Assembly: GCA_951812535.1 (NCBI GenBank)
Contig: CATOSK010000003.1
Coordinates: forward strand, 97,001 to 161,000
Length of the DNA stretch: 64,000 nucleotides
DNA from: an uncultured Dehalococcoidia bacterium
GTDB taxonomy: Bacteria; Chloroflexota; Dehalococcoidia; Lucifugimonadales; UBA3495
Reading direction: 5' to 3'
The stretch's first letter is position 1. The number at the start of each line of letters is the position of its first letter. The translations under genes and the position numbers were made by a program. This document shows positions 27,148-36,426 of the stretch, piece by piece. Below the pieces are notes generated by a model, which saw only the letters and a list, made by a program, of their open reading frames with translations, was not told the DNA's origin and made no database searches.

Positions 27148-27867
27148 TCATTCAATGGACGTGAACTCCCCGGCATACTCGTTGGGGACTGGGTCACGGG
27201 GGAGGCGGCCGAAGGCCAGGGTCTTGGGAAGTACGATGCCACCGGAAAACACCATCTTCATCGCCGCTTCCACGCTGACGCTGGTCTCGAACAGGTCGTC
27301 CTCCATAACGAACGCCATGTTTCCCGACGTTGGATTCGGCACCGTGGGTATGTAGACCACGGCCATAGTCTCCCCGGTTCGCGAAGACATCGCCCGTCCC
27401 GTTACGAAACCCATGGCGATCATCCCCTCCCGTGGCCACTCAAGGAATACGACCCGGCTGAAACGGTGCTGAGAGCCCATCGTGGATGCCGCCTGCTGGG
27501 TGACGCCGTAAACCGTGCCGACCACTGGCAGACCGTTGAGGAGGGTGCCCTTGAAATCCATCAGCATCCGGCCCGGACGCGTGCTCACCAGCAGTCCAAC
27601 CAGGTAAAACACCACTACCAACCCTATGATCCCGATACCGGGAACGTCCCAGGGCTTTCCCTCCACGAAGTCCAGGGGGCGAATGAAACTGTCCGTCTTC
27701 TCGATTACGAATGCAAGGACAAGTATTGTCACCATGAGTGGCACCAGTTCCATCAGTCCGCTCACGGTTTTTCCCTGGACGTGTCCTTCAATCCTGCGGA
27801 AAAACCCTGCCCTCCGCGGGTCCCTCGAGTTGGTCTGGGGCAGGGGTTCCGAGGCGCTGTCGGCCAT
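27148..27867 (-). CDS. DUF502 family membrane protein
   Basis: 239 aa. Two membrane segments (~37-60 and ~78-95) are followed by a mostly soluble C-terminal domain. LMELVPLMVTILVLAFVIEK and the GIIGLVVVFYLVGLL segment match DUF502, as does the IPTVPNPTSGNM motif near the C-terminal part. The function of the family is unknown. The start ATG has GAGGTGAAG upstream. It precedes the HNH lipoprotein gene by 36 bp on the same strand, so a shared transcript is likely. Confidence 0.9.
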   Translation of the reverse strand: MADSASEPLPQTNSRDPRRAGFFRRIEGHVQGKTVSGLMELVPLMVTILVLAFVIEKTDSFIRPLDFVEGKPWDVPGIGIIGLVVVFYLVGLLVSTRPGRMLMDFKGTLLNGLPVVGTVYGVTQQAASTMGSQHRFSRVVFLEWPREGMIAMGFVTGRAMSSRTGETMAVVYIPTVPNPTSGNMAFVMEDDLFETSVSVEAAMKMVFSGGIVLPKTLAFGRLPRDPVPNEYAGEFTSIE

Positions 27868-28075
27868 TCTTCACCTCACGAGATAGAGACGAAATTGCGC
27901 TAGATCACCCCAAGCGGCGCGACTATCACAGCCGCGTTTCCCTATCCCCAACCAATGATACAACAGGGGCGACGGGTAATGGACAATGACAATGCACGAA
28001 GAACGGTGAAACCGGGAGATAGCGGGCGGCCCGGGCCCAACCGGTCCGGGATCTCGCGCTTAGACGAAGCGAACC

Positions 28076-29125
28076 CTACAGCATAGCTTCGTTCAATCTG
28101 ACACCAAACCCCGGGGCATCATTCGCAACGATGTAACCGTTCTCAGGGGAGGGTTCGTTGAACCACAGTACATCCCGGGGCTCGCGGATATGGTCGGAAT
28201 GGAACTCGGCCAGATCTGCCCAATCGCTGGATGCGATGAGGTGCAGGCCCCATACTTCCCCGCCGCGATGCGGGGATACCGGAACATTGGCTTTTCTCCC
28301 CATCTCAACTATTCGCAGCCCGGCGGTGATTCCACCGCACCAGGTGATGTCCGGTTGCCACAACCCCAAGGCTCCATTCGCAGCGACCTCAGCGAACCCA
28401 AAATGGGTGGACTCGTGCTCACCCCCGGCTATCAATGTCGGCGCGACTCGGGACCGCAACTCGGCCTGGCCGGGCAGATCATCCGGCGTTAGCACGTCCT
28501 CGTACCAGTAAAGGTTGAACTCGGACAGCCGCCGGTGCATGTTCAGCGTCACGTCCTGGTCCCAGGACATATACGTGTCGATCATCAATCGGACCTCGGC
28601 CCCGAAGAGTTCCCGCGCCCGGTTAGCCGCAGTCCAAGCAGATTTGTAGCCGGACTCTTGCCCCGACCAGCGGTGGGGGAATTTGTGCGCCAGGAACCCC
28701 AGGTCGGAGTAAGACTCAGAATCGGGACCGGTCGCATACGCCAGAACCCTTTCTTTCTTGAGTCCCCCCAGAATTTCATAGACCGGGACGTTTTGCGCCT
28801 TCCCCAGCAGATCGTACAGGGCGAGATCAACGCCGCTCAGCGCCATAATCGCCAGCCCTTTCCGGCCGTAGGGCAGGGACTCCTGGTAGAGATAGTCCCA
28901 GATGGCAGCGATATCCTCGACACTTTCCACCTCTCGTCCCAGCAGCAGCTCCCGGAAGTGCCGGTTCACCACCTCCACGCCAGCGACCCCGCCGCCGCCA
29001 TACCCCAGGCCGGCCGCCCCCAAATCTGTGGAAACGCGGACTACGATCTGCCAGAAATGGGTCCGCCACGACGGTACCACGTGCTGGTACCTGGGGTAGA
29101 CCGCTTGAACGTCGGTGATCTTCAT
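28076..29125 (-). CDS. Enolase-superfamily dehydratase (mandelate racemase / rhamnonate-dehydratase-like)
   Basis: 349 aa. The capping domain is followed by the TIM barrel with Mg2+ ligands D183 (MIDTYMSWD), E209 (YWYEDVL) and E236 (AGGEHES). A catalytic histidine candidate is H286 in SPHRGGEVWG, as in L-rhamnonate dehydratase relatives. It likely abstracts an alpha proton from an acid sugar or similar carboxylate and eliminates water. Enolase-superfamily expansion is a known feature of SAR202 genomes. It lies 30 bp downstream of the amidohydrolase gene on the same strand. Confidence 0.9.
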   Translation of the reverse strand: MKITDVQAVYPRYQHVVPSWRTHFWQIVVRVSTDLGAAGLGYGGGGVAGVEVVNRHFRELLLGREVESVEDIAAIWDYLYQESLPYGRKGLAIMALSGVDLALYDLLGKAQNVPVYEILGGLKKERVLAYATGPDSESYSDLGFLAHKFPHRWSGQESGYKSAWTAANRARELFGAEVRLMIDTYMSWDQDVTLNMHRRLSEFNLYWYEDVLTPDDLPGQAELRSRVAPTLIAGGEHESTHFGFAEVAANGALGLWQPDITWCGGITAGLRIVEMGRKANVPVSPHRGGEVWGLHLIASSDWADLAEFHSDHIREPRDVLWFNEPSPENGYIVANDAPGFGVRLNEAML

Positions 29126-29155
29126 GGCCTGTCAGGAAACCCCCATCCTTCCCCG

Positions 29156-30574
29156 TCAGTTGACCGAGCCGCCCAGCGGCGGGCGTGGAGGACCGCTTTC
29201 CAGGAACTTGCCGTACCCGGGCTGTTGCTCGAGGGCGCCCTGGTTCAGCAACACCTGCCCCCGCAGGAACGTCATCCAGGGGCGCCCCTTGACCTCCCAA
29301 CCCTCGAAAAGGGTGTATCCGGCATTACTCAAGTGGTCCCGCGCCGTGATTATCCGGTCGCCGTTGGGATCGATTATCAGCAGGTCTGCGTCCGAACCTA
29401 CCTGGATAACGCCCTTACGGGGGAACAGCCCGAAGATGCGGGCCGGGTTTTCCGACATGACGCGGGCCAGCCACCAGATGGGCAGGCCGCGCTTTATCAC
29501 CCCCTCGCTGTACATCAGGGGAACAATCGTCTCCACGCCCGGGGAACCGAACGGGACCGAAGCCCCGTTGGAGTCCACGAAGATGTTATCCCAACCAGGC
29601 TGCTTGAGCTCCTGGGGATAGGGGGCGTGATCGCTCGCGACTATGGAGATAGACCCTTGACCCAGGCCCCGCCACAGGGAGTCCCGGTCCGGTCCGTCCT
29701 CTGGTCGGAGCGGCGGACCGATCTTGGCCAGAGGGCCGTACTCCGCCATATGTGCGTCGGACAACAAGAGGTACTGGGGACAGGTTTCGGTCCAGATGGG
29801 TTGTCCCAGGCTTTGGGCCTGCTGGATCCGCCGCAGCCCAAGCTGGGTGCTAAGGTGCACGACGTAGGCGGGACATCGGGTGGCTCCGCTCATCTTCACG
29901 GCACGGTTGATGGCCTCTTCCTCGGCCCAGTCCGGGCAGGCTGACGGAAAGTCCGTCGGATGAGTATGCCCGTCGGCAATCAGCTTGTTCTCCAGGTACT
30001 CGATGATGTTGCCGCTTTCGCAGTGGAGTTGCAGCACTCCCTCGCCCCGTGAGACCAGATCCATCGCCTGGCAGATATAGTCATCGTCGCACATCCGGCC
30101 CGGACGCTTCTTGTAGGTCATGAACATTTTGTACGACTTGACGCCCAGGTCTATTGCCTCGGGCATCCCGGACAGAATGGATGGCCGATTCTGCAGAATG
30201 AAGTGGAAGGCGAAATCGGTCAGGGCGTTCTGCTCGACTTGCTCCCTGGTCCGGTGGATTGCTTGGGGAAGGGTCTCGTCCCCTTCCAGGTTATACGTGC
30301 CGAACGGGACCAGGGTCGTTAGTCCGGCGTGGGCAGCGGCCAGGGAACCGAGAGCATAGTTGTCGTGGCCGTCGAGGTGCACATGGCTGTCGATAAGGCC
30401 GGGCAGGATCAGCTTTCCCGAAGCGTCCACGTAGCTGTCGGCCGGGGGAAGCAGCGAATCCGGCCCGATGGCCACTATCTTCTCTCCCGCGATGGCTATA
30501 GAGCCCTCGTAAACCTGGGAGGAAGTTACGATCTGTCCACCTACAATGACCGTGTCGACGTGGGACTCAGGCAT
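29156..30574 (-). CDS. Hydantoinase/dihydropyrimidinase-like amidohydrolase
   Basis: 472 aa. Binuclear metal-site residues are visible: H64 and H66 (DSHVHLD), the lysine K149 for carbamylation (KSYKMFMTY), H184 (LHCES), H240 (VVHLST) and D315 (ASDHAPY). The NPARIFGLFPRKGVIQVGSD segment near the C-terminus is typical of cyclic-amide hydrolases (dihydropyrimidinase, allantoinase, hydantoinase). The ring substrate is not determined. It lies directly upstream of the enolase-superfamily gene. Confidence 0.93.
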   Translation of the reverse strand: MPESHVDTVIVGGQIVTSSQVYEGSIAIAGEKIVAIGPDSLLPPADSYVDASGKLILPGLIDSHVHLDGHDNYALGSLAAAHAGLTTLVPFGTYNLEGDETLPQAIHRTREQVEQNALTDFAFHFILQNRPSILSGMPEAIDLGVKSYKMFMTYKKRPGRMCDDDYICQAMDLVSRGEGVLQLHCESGNIIEYLENKLIADGHTHPTDFPSACPDWAEEEAINRAVKMSGATRCPAYVVHLSTQLGLRRIQQAQSLGQPIWTETCPQYLLLSDAHMAEYGPLAKIGPPLRPEDGPDRDSLWRGLGQGSISIVASDHAPYPQELKQPGWDNIFVDSNGASVPFGSPGVETIVPLMYSEGVIKRGLPIWWLARVMSENPARIFGLFPRKGVIQVGSDADLLIIDPNGDRIITARDHLSNAGYTLFEGWEVKGRPWMTFLRGQVLLNQGALEQQPGYGKFLESGPPRPPLGGSVN

Positions 30575-30691
30575 GGCTGCCTCCGGGCTGGCCGCCTTGG
30601 GGCCGACGAATTGTTGGGAATAATGTAACTCAAATCATACCGTGCGCCCGGTAACGGGACAAGGCGACTGGCGCAGGCACCACAGAATCGC

Positions 30692-31720
30692 CTAAAAGCG
30701 GGCCACCAGTCCGCCAAATGCCTCCTGCCAACCACGTGCCAGAGCGACCTCCCCGTCCCTGTGCTGGTACCCGTCCGAGTCGGGTCCAGTGTAATGGTCC
30801 CGGTACCATGCCACCGTGGCAGCCACCCATTCCTCCACCGGGGTCGCCGCCAGCCCGATGTCCCGTTCCGCCCGGACCCGCCAGTGGATATTCGACGCCG
30901 GACGGGTCAGCGGGGCCATGTACTGCCCCAGCCCGGGAGTCCTGCTGATTACTTCCCTGGGAACATACACCAGTTCGGGAACCTGCCCCGCCGCGGTCCA
31001 GATGAGGTTCACCCACCGCTCCGGCGTCATAATCTCGGGCATACTTACGAAATAAGTCCCTGAAACAGTCTCAGGACGGTCCAGCGTCCGCACGAAGTTG
31101 GCTGCCGCGTCCGCGCTGAACAGAGTCCGGAACGCCCCCCGCATTTCGTCGGCAACGATGACCGGCCCACCATCAAGTGCCCGCTGAACCCACCACCACA
31201 TGCGTCCCGTCGGATCCCCTGGGCCCATGACAGCGGGAATGCGGATAATGGTCCAGGGAACGCCTTCGCCGTTTTCGACAAGCCATTTCTCGCAGTGGCG
31301 CTTGCCGACGGCGTAGGGGTCCACACCTTCCGGGTATGAGTAGTCGATGGTGCTCCAGTCCACTACCGACTCGTCGTAAGGGCAATACCGGGTGAAGTCC
31401 ACCATCCCTTCCAGGTACACCGAGCTGGTGCTGATCAGGAGATACCGGCCCACGTTACCCTGGAAGGTCTGGACGGCGGATCGGACATCCTCCCAGCAGT
31501 ATGCCTGGGTGTCAACGACCGCGTCGAATTTCAACCCGGTCAGCTTGTCCCGGAAGTCCCCAGGGTCGTTGCGGTCGCCGGAGATGTGACTAATCCGGTC
31601 CCACCACTCGGGACGGGTGGTCCCCCTGGAAAATACGGTCACCCTTTCTCCCCGGCCGAGGAGCAGTTCGACCATGATTTTACCCATGTAGCCAGTGCCG
31701 CCAATTACCAGAATGTCCAA
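30692..31720 (-). CDS. NAD-dependent epimerase/dehydratase family protein
   Basis: 342 aa extended SDR. It opens with the Rossmann motif ILVIGGTGYMGKIMVELLL. The YxxxK pair is DPYAVGKRHCEKW (~170-182), after the STSSVYLEG segment. The start is TTG at 31720: an exact AAGGAGGTCAT lies 7 nt upstream, so the long upstream extension of the frame is not translated. This subgroup often acts on nucleotide sugars or as a binding protein related to chloroplast stem-loop-binding proteins. The substrate is unknown. Confidence 0.88.
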   Translation of the reverse strand: MDILVIGGTGYMGKIMVELLLGRGERVTVFSRGTTRPEWWDRISHISGDRNDPGDFRDKLTGLKFDAVVDTQAYCWEDVRSAVQTFQGNVGRYLLISTSSVYLEGMVDFTRYCPYDESVVDWSTIDYSYPEGVDPYAVGKRHCEKWLVENGEGVPWTIIRIPAVMGPGDPTGRMWWWVQRALDGGPVIVADEMRGAFRTLFSADAAANFVRTLDRPETVSGTYFVSMPEIMTPERWVNLIWTAAGQVPELVYVPREVISRTPGLGQYMAPLTRPASNIHWRVRAERDIGLAATPVEEWVAATVAWYRDHYTGPDSDGYQHRDGEVALARGWQEAFGGLVARF

Positions 31721-31865
31721 GGGGATGACCTCCTTGATCGCGCTTGTGGACTGCAAGGGTAAGTGAAGGCACGGCGGTTGACCAAACCCTATCGCTAGCG
31801 GCCGGATAGCCCCAATGGCCCTGTCCCGGGGAGCCGCCTCTGGAAAAGACCCCGGGTGTCCCGGC

Positions 31866-32642
31866 CTAGCGGGCCGTCCAACCCCCGTCAACGATTAGCA
31901 AATGTCCGGTGGTGGCTGCCGCCGAGGGACTGGCGAGGTAGACTGCTGCCCCCACCAGTTCTTCAGGACTCATCCGGCGTCCCAGCGGCATATTGACGGC
32001 CAGGTCGGCCTGCAATTCGTCCGCGTCCCGGGTGTCCGCTTCCAGCAGGCCCGGCGTCTCCGTCGGCCCAGGGCCTATGGCGTTGACTGTGATTCCATGG
32101 CGAAGCCACTCCAGCGCCAGCACCTGGGTCAGGCTGACCACGCCGCCCTTGCTGGAGCAGTAAGCGGCCCGGTTCTCACCGGCAACGACGGCAAGCTGCG
32201 ATGCGACGTTGACTATGCGGCCTCCTCCTTGCGGAATCATAACGCCAGCAGCCGCCTGGGAACAGAAAAAGGTTCCCTTGAGATTGGTGTCTATGACAGC
32301 GTCCCAATCCTCCTCGGTCACTTCCAGGGCAGGACTGCGGCGGCGTATCCCCGCGTTGTTGACTAATATGTCCAGCCCGCCCAGGTCCGCCGTTACCCGG
32401 CCCATGGTGGAGCGTATCTGTTCCAGGTCAAGGACATTCAGATCGTAGGCCATGGAGCGGCGTCTCTGTGCCTCAATCCGCTTCTTTACCTCATTCAATC
32501 CGGCCCGGTTCGAAGGAATATCCGACACGGCGACATCCGCTCCAGCTTCGGCCAATCCGGATGCCAAGGCCGCGCCAATACCCCGGGCGGACCCGGTGAC
32601 GAGGGCAACCTTTCCTTCCAGACTCAGGCCCGCGTAGCCCAT
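31866..32642 (-). CDS. Short-chain dehydrogenase/reductase
   Basis: 258 aa classical SDR. The cofactor motif VTGSARGIGAAL lies at ~16-27, NNAG at ~91, and the catalytic S-Y-K as VASQLAV and AAYCSSKGG. It is an NAD(P)-dependent alcohol/ketone oxidoreductase of unknown substrate, similar to FabG-like and gluconate-dehydrogenase-like proteins. The start is ATG at 32642 with GGAG 8 nt upstream, preferred over a TTG 15 nt upstream. A 22-bp tandem repeat array begins only 16 bp beyond the ATG, so its leader has been rebuilt by a mobile element. Confidence 0.92.
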   Translation of the reverse strand: MGYAGLSLEGKVALVTGSARGIGAALASGLAEAGADVAVSDIPSNRAGLNEVKKRIEAQRRRSMAYDLNVLDLEQIRSTMGRVTADLGGLDILVNNAGIRRRSPALEVTEEDWDAVIDTNLKGTFFCSQAAAGVMIPQGGGRIVNVASQLAVVAGENRAAYCSSKGGVVSLTQVLALEWLRHGITVNAIGPGPTETPGLLEADTRDADELQADLAVNMPLGRRMSPEELVGAAVYLASPSAAATTGHLLIVDGGWTAR

Positions 32643-32657
32643 GACTTTATTCTCCAA

Positions 32658-32745
32658 CGATTAAGTAACTATCTCAAAACGATTAAGTAACTATCTCAAA
32701 ACGATTAAGTAACTATCTCAAAACGATTAAGTAACTATCTCAAAA
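32658..32745. repeat. Four tandem 22-bp repeats derived from a transposon end
   Basis: Four perfect copies of a 22-bp unit (CGATTAAGTAACTATCTCAA plus AA) start at 32658, 32680, 32702 and 32724. The last copy is the left terminal inverted repeat of the element at 32727-32877. The array lies immediately upstream of the SDR ribosome-binding site. Confidence 0.92.
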
Positions 32746-32877
32746 CGTACATTTCGGAGGCCGAAAAGCGCGAAATGGGGATGACGGGGGCCTGGATTCC
32801 CGCCCCCGCCTGCGCGGGGGCAAGCTCTGCGCGGGAATAACGGGAGGAGGGCGAAGAGCTTTGGGATAGTTTCTAAG
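32727..32877. mobile_element. MITE-like element, copy 1 (151 bp)
   Basis: It is bounded by imperfect inverted repeats: left AAGTAACTATCTCAAAACG, right end reading inward TAGAAACTATCCCAAAGC. The interior has a GC-rich palindrome (CGCCCCCGCCTGCGCGGGGG) and no open frame. A second copy with the same layout lies at 45433-45573. The right end overlaps the stop codon of the penicillin-acylase gene. Confidence 0.75.
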
Positions 32878-35212
32878 TGGGCTGCAAGCGCTGGGCGGTT
32901 TCGGCGCGGTCGGTTATCCGGTCCCAGTCGTACAACATGGGGACCATGTCCACCTCCTGCCAAGGCTCGCTCTGGTCGGCATAGTGGGAACTTCCTGGAT
33001 GACCCGAGCACCCGAGAGGTATCGCCCACAAGCAGTTGTTCCAGTCAGAGAGGTCGTAGGCATAACGGGCGACGGATAATCCAGCCACCGTGGCGAAGTC
33101 GGCCGGAGCGTATGCCCCGGCCAGTGGGGTTTCGCCGTCGCCGGACATGGCTATGGGCGGAGGGTTGAGCAGAGAGGAGCAATCAGGAAACGCGGACGAT
33201 AAGGGGTGGACGGGCCTTGCTTGATGCACCCTTCCCCATCGCCACTCCGAACGGTCATTCCCCAGCCTGTCCAAAAGCAAGACCACTGCTTCCTCGAGGG
33301 ACTGGCCAACTAGGTCCGTCCAGGTACAGCCCGGCGGCAGCAGGTCCGCGTTTCCCTGCTCCATGGCAGTGGTCATCAGGCTCTTGAACCTCGTCAGGAA
33401 TACTCCGGCGCCCCGGCCAGCTGGATTCAGCGCCAGGTCCGCGAGGGCCTCCCCCAGGTTGTAGATGAGCAGCTTTTCCAACAGGCGGTCCCGGGCTGCG
33501 CTGTAAACTGTGGGAGCCGCGGCGTTGGCGTCCATGTTCCGGTCCCATTCCAGCAAAAGTTCCTTCGCCCACGCCGATCCTTCATCCTCATAATTGACAT
33601 CCCTCAGCAGGTCCAGCAGCGCTTCGGCGGGGATGGAGCGACACTGCCGGTGTATCTCGACCATATCGGCGGCGGTGGGCCGCTCCATGGAATTGATTGC
33701 GCGGGAGACCAATTCGACCCGGTAACCGGGAGAGAAATCAACTCCGATGTGATAAGGATAGCTGTCGTCGACCGGCTTGTTGTTCGCAGTGGCGATGTAC
33801 CCAGTGTCCGGATTGCTGGAGCGGGGCATCTCGTCGAATGGAATCCGTCCTTGCCACTCATGGTGGCCGGTCCATCCGGGCACGGGCAGCCAGCCGTTGA
33901 GCCTGTTGCGGAGCGGTATTTCACCCCTGACCAGGTATCCGATGTTTCCCGAGACGTCGGCGAAGACCAAATTGTTGCATGGGTCCACCCATTTCCGCAT
34001 AGACTCGGTCAGTTCGTCGGCGTTGCGGGCAACAAGCATCCCGCGGAGAGTATTTGGCCAGGTGGATGGGCCATCAGTGGCGGTGTATCGGAGAGCCAGC
34101 CCTGTCCCGGCGACAGGGTCGCCGGAGATGATGGGGCCGTGATGAGTGTTCCACGACGTTAAGGGAACATCCTCTGCGCCACGGACCCGAATGGTCTCGT
34201 GGCGGACCTCCGCCCGGCGCCATTCCCCTTGCCAAAGATAGTACTCGGGCGTATCCGGGTGGAAGCGTTCAATATACAGGTCCTGGTAGTCGGCCCAGGT
34301 ATGTGTGACGCACCATGCCACCCACGGGTTGTGTCCAAAATGCGGAAAGCCGGGTAAGCCTGGGAAGGACAGTCCGACCACGTCAAAGTCTGGACAGGCA
34401 AGGTGGTTCTGATAGTAGACGTTTGGGGTGTTGAGAGCTCGGTGGGAGTCGCCGGCCAGGATGGGCTTTCCCGAGGCGGTGCGGCCACCGGCGATGACCC
34501 AGCTATTGCTGCCCAAATCGGACTCGTGCAGCTCATTGGCGGCGGCGGCCGCTGCTGTGAGCTCTTCCAAGCCCCGCTGCAAGTTGCCTTGGTGACGAGC
34601 CCCGGGCGGCAGGATCAGGAGTTGGCCAGGCTCGTATCCGGGAAAGACCCGCGCCGTCTTCTCTGGCCCCAAAGCCTTGACTAGGCGGGCCCGCAGCACT
34701 TTGGACTCGAAGATGCCCATCGGCAGGTGGCGCACTTTGTAGACCACTAGGCCGTCCCAAGGCTGCCAGGGCTCGGGGGCCACGCCGGTAATCTGGAACT
34801 CTATGGGCAGCGGATCAGCAGAATCTATATAAGCATTCACCCCGGCGGCGTAGGCGTCGAACATGGCCCGGGTCTCCTGGGAGGACACCCAATAGTCATC
34901 CCTGGCGCTGCGTTCCAGCAGACAGCGGCGCATCAACTTGTCCTGTTCCACACCTTCCTGCCCAACAACTTCTGCCCATCGCCCCAAGCCCCGGCGTCGG
35001 TCCTGCTCCATCTGCCAGAAGCGGTCCTGGGAAGTGGCGAACCCCTGGGCGAAGAAGGCGTCGGACTCATTCTCTGCACGAATGTGGGGGATGCCCCAAG
35101 CGTCGCGATGGATGAGCACAGGGGCGTTCAGGCCGGGCAGGGCCATATTCCCGCTTACGTCGGGGCAGGCCCGGCGAAGATCGTCATAGGTCAGTCCTGT
35201 GATGGTACTCAA
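32873..35212 (-). CDS. Penicillin acylase family Ntn-hydrolase
   Basis: 779 aa precursor with alpha subunit, linker and beta subunit. The autoproteolytic site is DLGSNSWVIAGG, making S235 the new N-terminal nucleophile of the beta chain. The conserved PILAGDSHRALNTPNVYYQ follows. Members hydrolyse amides of penicillins, N-acyl homoserine lactones or aculeacin-type lipopeptides. No clear signal peptide is visible, which is unusual for this largely periplasmic family. The start is TTG at 35212. The stop codon at 32873-32875 lies inside the terminal repeat of the MITE, so the native C-terminus may have been altered. Confidence 0.9.
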   Translation of the reverse strand: MSTITGLTYDDLRRACPDVSGNMALPGLNAPVLIHRDAWGIPHIRAENESDAFFAQGFATSQDRFWQMEQDRRRGLGRWAEVVGQEGVEQDKLMRRCLLERSARDDYWVSSQETRAMFDAYAAGVNAYIDSADPLPIEFQITGVAPEPWQPWDGLVVYKVRHLPMGIFESKVLRARLVKALGPEKTARVFPGYEPGQLLILPPGARHQGNLQRGLEELTAAAAAANELHESDLGSNSWVIAGGRTASGKPILAGDSHRALNTPNVYYQNHLACPDFDVVGLSFPGLPGFPHFGHNPWVAWCVTHTWADYQDLYIERFHPDTPEYYLWQGEWRRAEVRHETIRVRGAEDVPLTSWNTHHGPIISGDPVAGTGLALRYTATDGPSTWPNTLRGMLVARNADELTESMRKWVDPCNNLVFADVSGNIGYLVRGEIPLRNRLNGWLPVPGWTGHHEWQGRIPFDEMPRSSNPDTGYIATANNKPVDDSYPYHIGVDFSPGYRVELVSRAINSMERPTAADMVEIHRQCRSIPAEALLDLLRDVNYEDEGSAWAKELLLEWDRNMDANAAAPTVYSAARDRLLEKLLIYNLGEALADLALNPAGRGAGVFLTRFKSLMTTAMEQGNADLLPPGCTWTDLVGQSLEEAVVLLLDRLGNDRSEWRWGRVHQARPVHPLSSAFPDCSSLLNPPPIAMSGDGETPLAGAYAPADFATVAGLSVARYAYDLSDWNNCLWAIPLGCSGHPGSSHYADQSEPWQEVDMVPMLYDWDRITDRAETAQRLQPT

Positions 35213-35250
35213 TGGTCAGCCTCAGACGGGGCTGGGCCCGTATGGTGGAG

Positions 35251-36426
35251 TCAGAAAGCCCCCCGGACCTCCAGTCCAAGGAGGGCCTGTCCCGCGCTTT
35301 CGTAATGTGCGTAGCTGGCCTGCACGTGCTGAGTGATGACGTGCATGTCCTGGAACCGGCGCTGGATTGGGTTTGAGGCGAAAATCGCACCGGCACCGCA
35401 CAGGTTGTAAGCAATGTCGACCACCTGGGCCGACATCCGGAGAGCATGGGTGGCCGCCACTCGGAGCTGGAGACGTTGCTCCACGGGTATCGTGCCGTCC
35501 CTGGAGGCCGACTCCCACACGGTGTTTACAGACTCCTGGAGGAAGCACTGGGCGGACCGGTGAATGGCGTGCGCCTCTCCAACCTGGCGCTGGGCCGGCT
35601 GCTGTTCCCTCAGGACGGTGCTGGAGCGGCCCGGGGCGCGGGTGGAGGCGGCCTCGATGGCAATTTCCAGGCTCCTGCGGGCCACGCCCAAGGCGACGGT
35701 GGCGAACCCCGATCCGAAAAGAAGCGTCCTGGGAATGGCGTAGAGCGGGCCCGGTTCGCTATGTTGACCCTCGAACTGATAGGTGCGGTGCTCGGGAATG
35801 AACATATCGTCCACCTGGAAGCTGAAGCTGCCGGTACCCCGCAGGCCGAAAACCTGCCACAGGTCCACAAACTTGACATCTTCTTTGGGCATGAGCAACA
35901 TTCGGGAACCGGCCCGGTTGCGGGCGGCGTCCAGGATCTGGCCGGGCTGACCGATGGGAGCGAGGGCCGCGATCCAGGTGGCATGGTCGCTGCCGCTGCT
36001 GAAGTTCCAGTGGCCGCTTAACCGGTAGCCGCCTTTCACCGGAACCGCGATGGATGCGGCCGTCGGCGGTCCGTTGGTAACCACGGCCCGGGGGTTGGTC
36101 CAGATCTCTCGGGCGGTGGACCGGTCCATCATAACGGCGCTGGTGGAGAAGACATTGTTCTGGTTGAGGCACCACGCAACGCTGGCGTCAGCTGGGGCAA
36201 ATGCCTGGAGGATGCGCAGAAAGTCAGGGTGGGCCATTTCAGCCCCGCCCAGGGACTTGGGAAGCAGCAACCGGAAGAATCCTCCGTCGGCCAGCGCGTT
36301 GGCCAGCTCGCCCGGCATCTGCCGGTCCCGGTCAATCCGGTCGGCGGCTTCCGCCGTTTGTTCCGCCAGAGGACGGGCGTTCTCCAGGTAATCATCAATG
36401 CCGGGGATGACTGCGTTTTGTTGCAT
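35251..36426 (-). CDS. Acyl-CoA dehydrogenase-type flavoprotein (HsaA/monooxygenase-like)
   Basis: 391 aa. Acyl-CoA dehydrogenase fold with the C-terminal domain of the group D flavin monooxygenases (HsaA, HpaB-like C2, DszC). Characteristic are GGFFRLLLPKSLGGAEM near the N-terminus, the middle GHWNFSSGSDHATW, and the late GAGAIFASNPIQRRFQDMH. The usual acyl-CoA dehydrogenase catalytic glutamate is not obvious, which fits a monooxygenase or desulfurase. An NAD(P)H:flavin reductase partner is not adjacent, though one lies at 9198. The start is the ATG at 36426. Confidence 0.85.
   Translation of the reverse strand: MQQNAVIPGIDDYLENARPLAEQTAEAADRIDRDRQMPGELANALADGGFFRLLLPKSLGGAEMAHPDFLRILQAFAPADASVAWCLNQNNVFSTSAVMMDRSTAREIWTNPRAVVTNGPPTAASIAVPVKGGYRLSGHWNFSSGSDHATWIAALAPIGQPGQILDAARNRAGSRMLLMPKEDVKFVDLWQVFGLRGTGSFSFQVDDMFIPEHRTYQFEGQHSEPGPLYAIPRTLLFGSGFATVALGVARRSLEIAIEAASTRAPGRSSTVLREQQPAQRQVGEAHAIHRSAQCFLQESVNTVWESASRDGTIPVEQRLQLRVAATHALRMSAQVVDIAYNLCGAGAIFASNPIQRRFQDMHVITQHVQASYAHYESAGQALLGLEVRGAF

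Noticed and set aside
31721-31891. Extended N-terminus of the epimerase-family gene
   Set aside because: The upstream frame has no Rossmann-related sequence and overlaps the SDR 3' end; the TTG at 31720 has a perfect AAGGAGGT at correct spacing.
32658-32745. CRISPR-like or iteron-like array
   Set aside because: The 22-bp units are directly adjacent without spacers and are identical to the terminal repeat of the neighbouring MITE.
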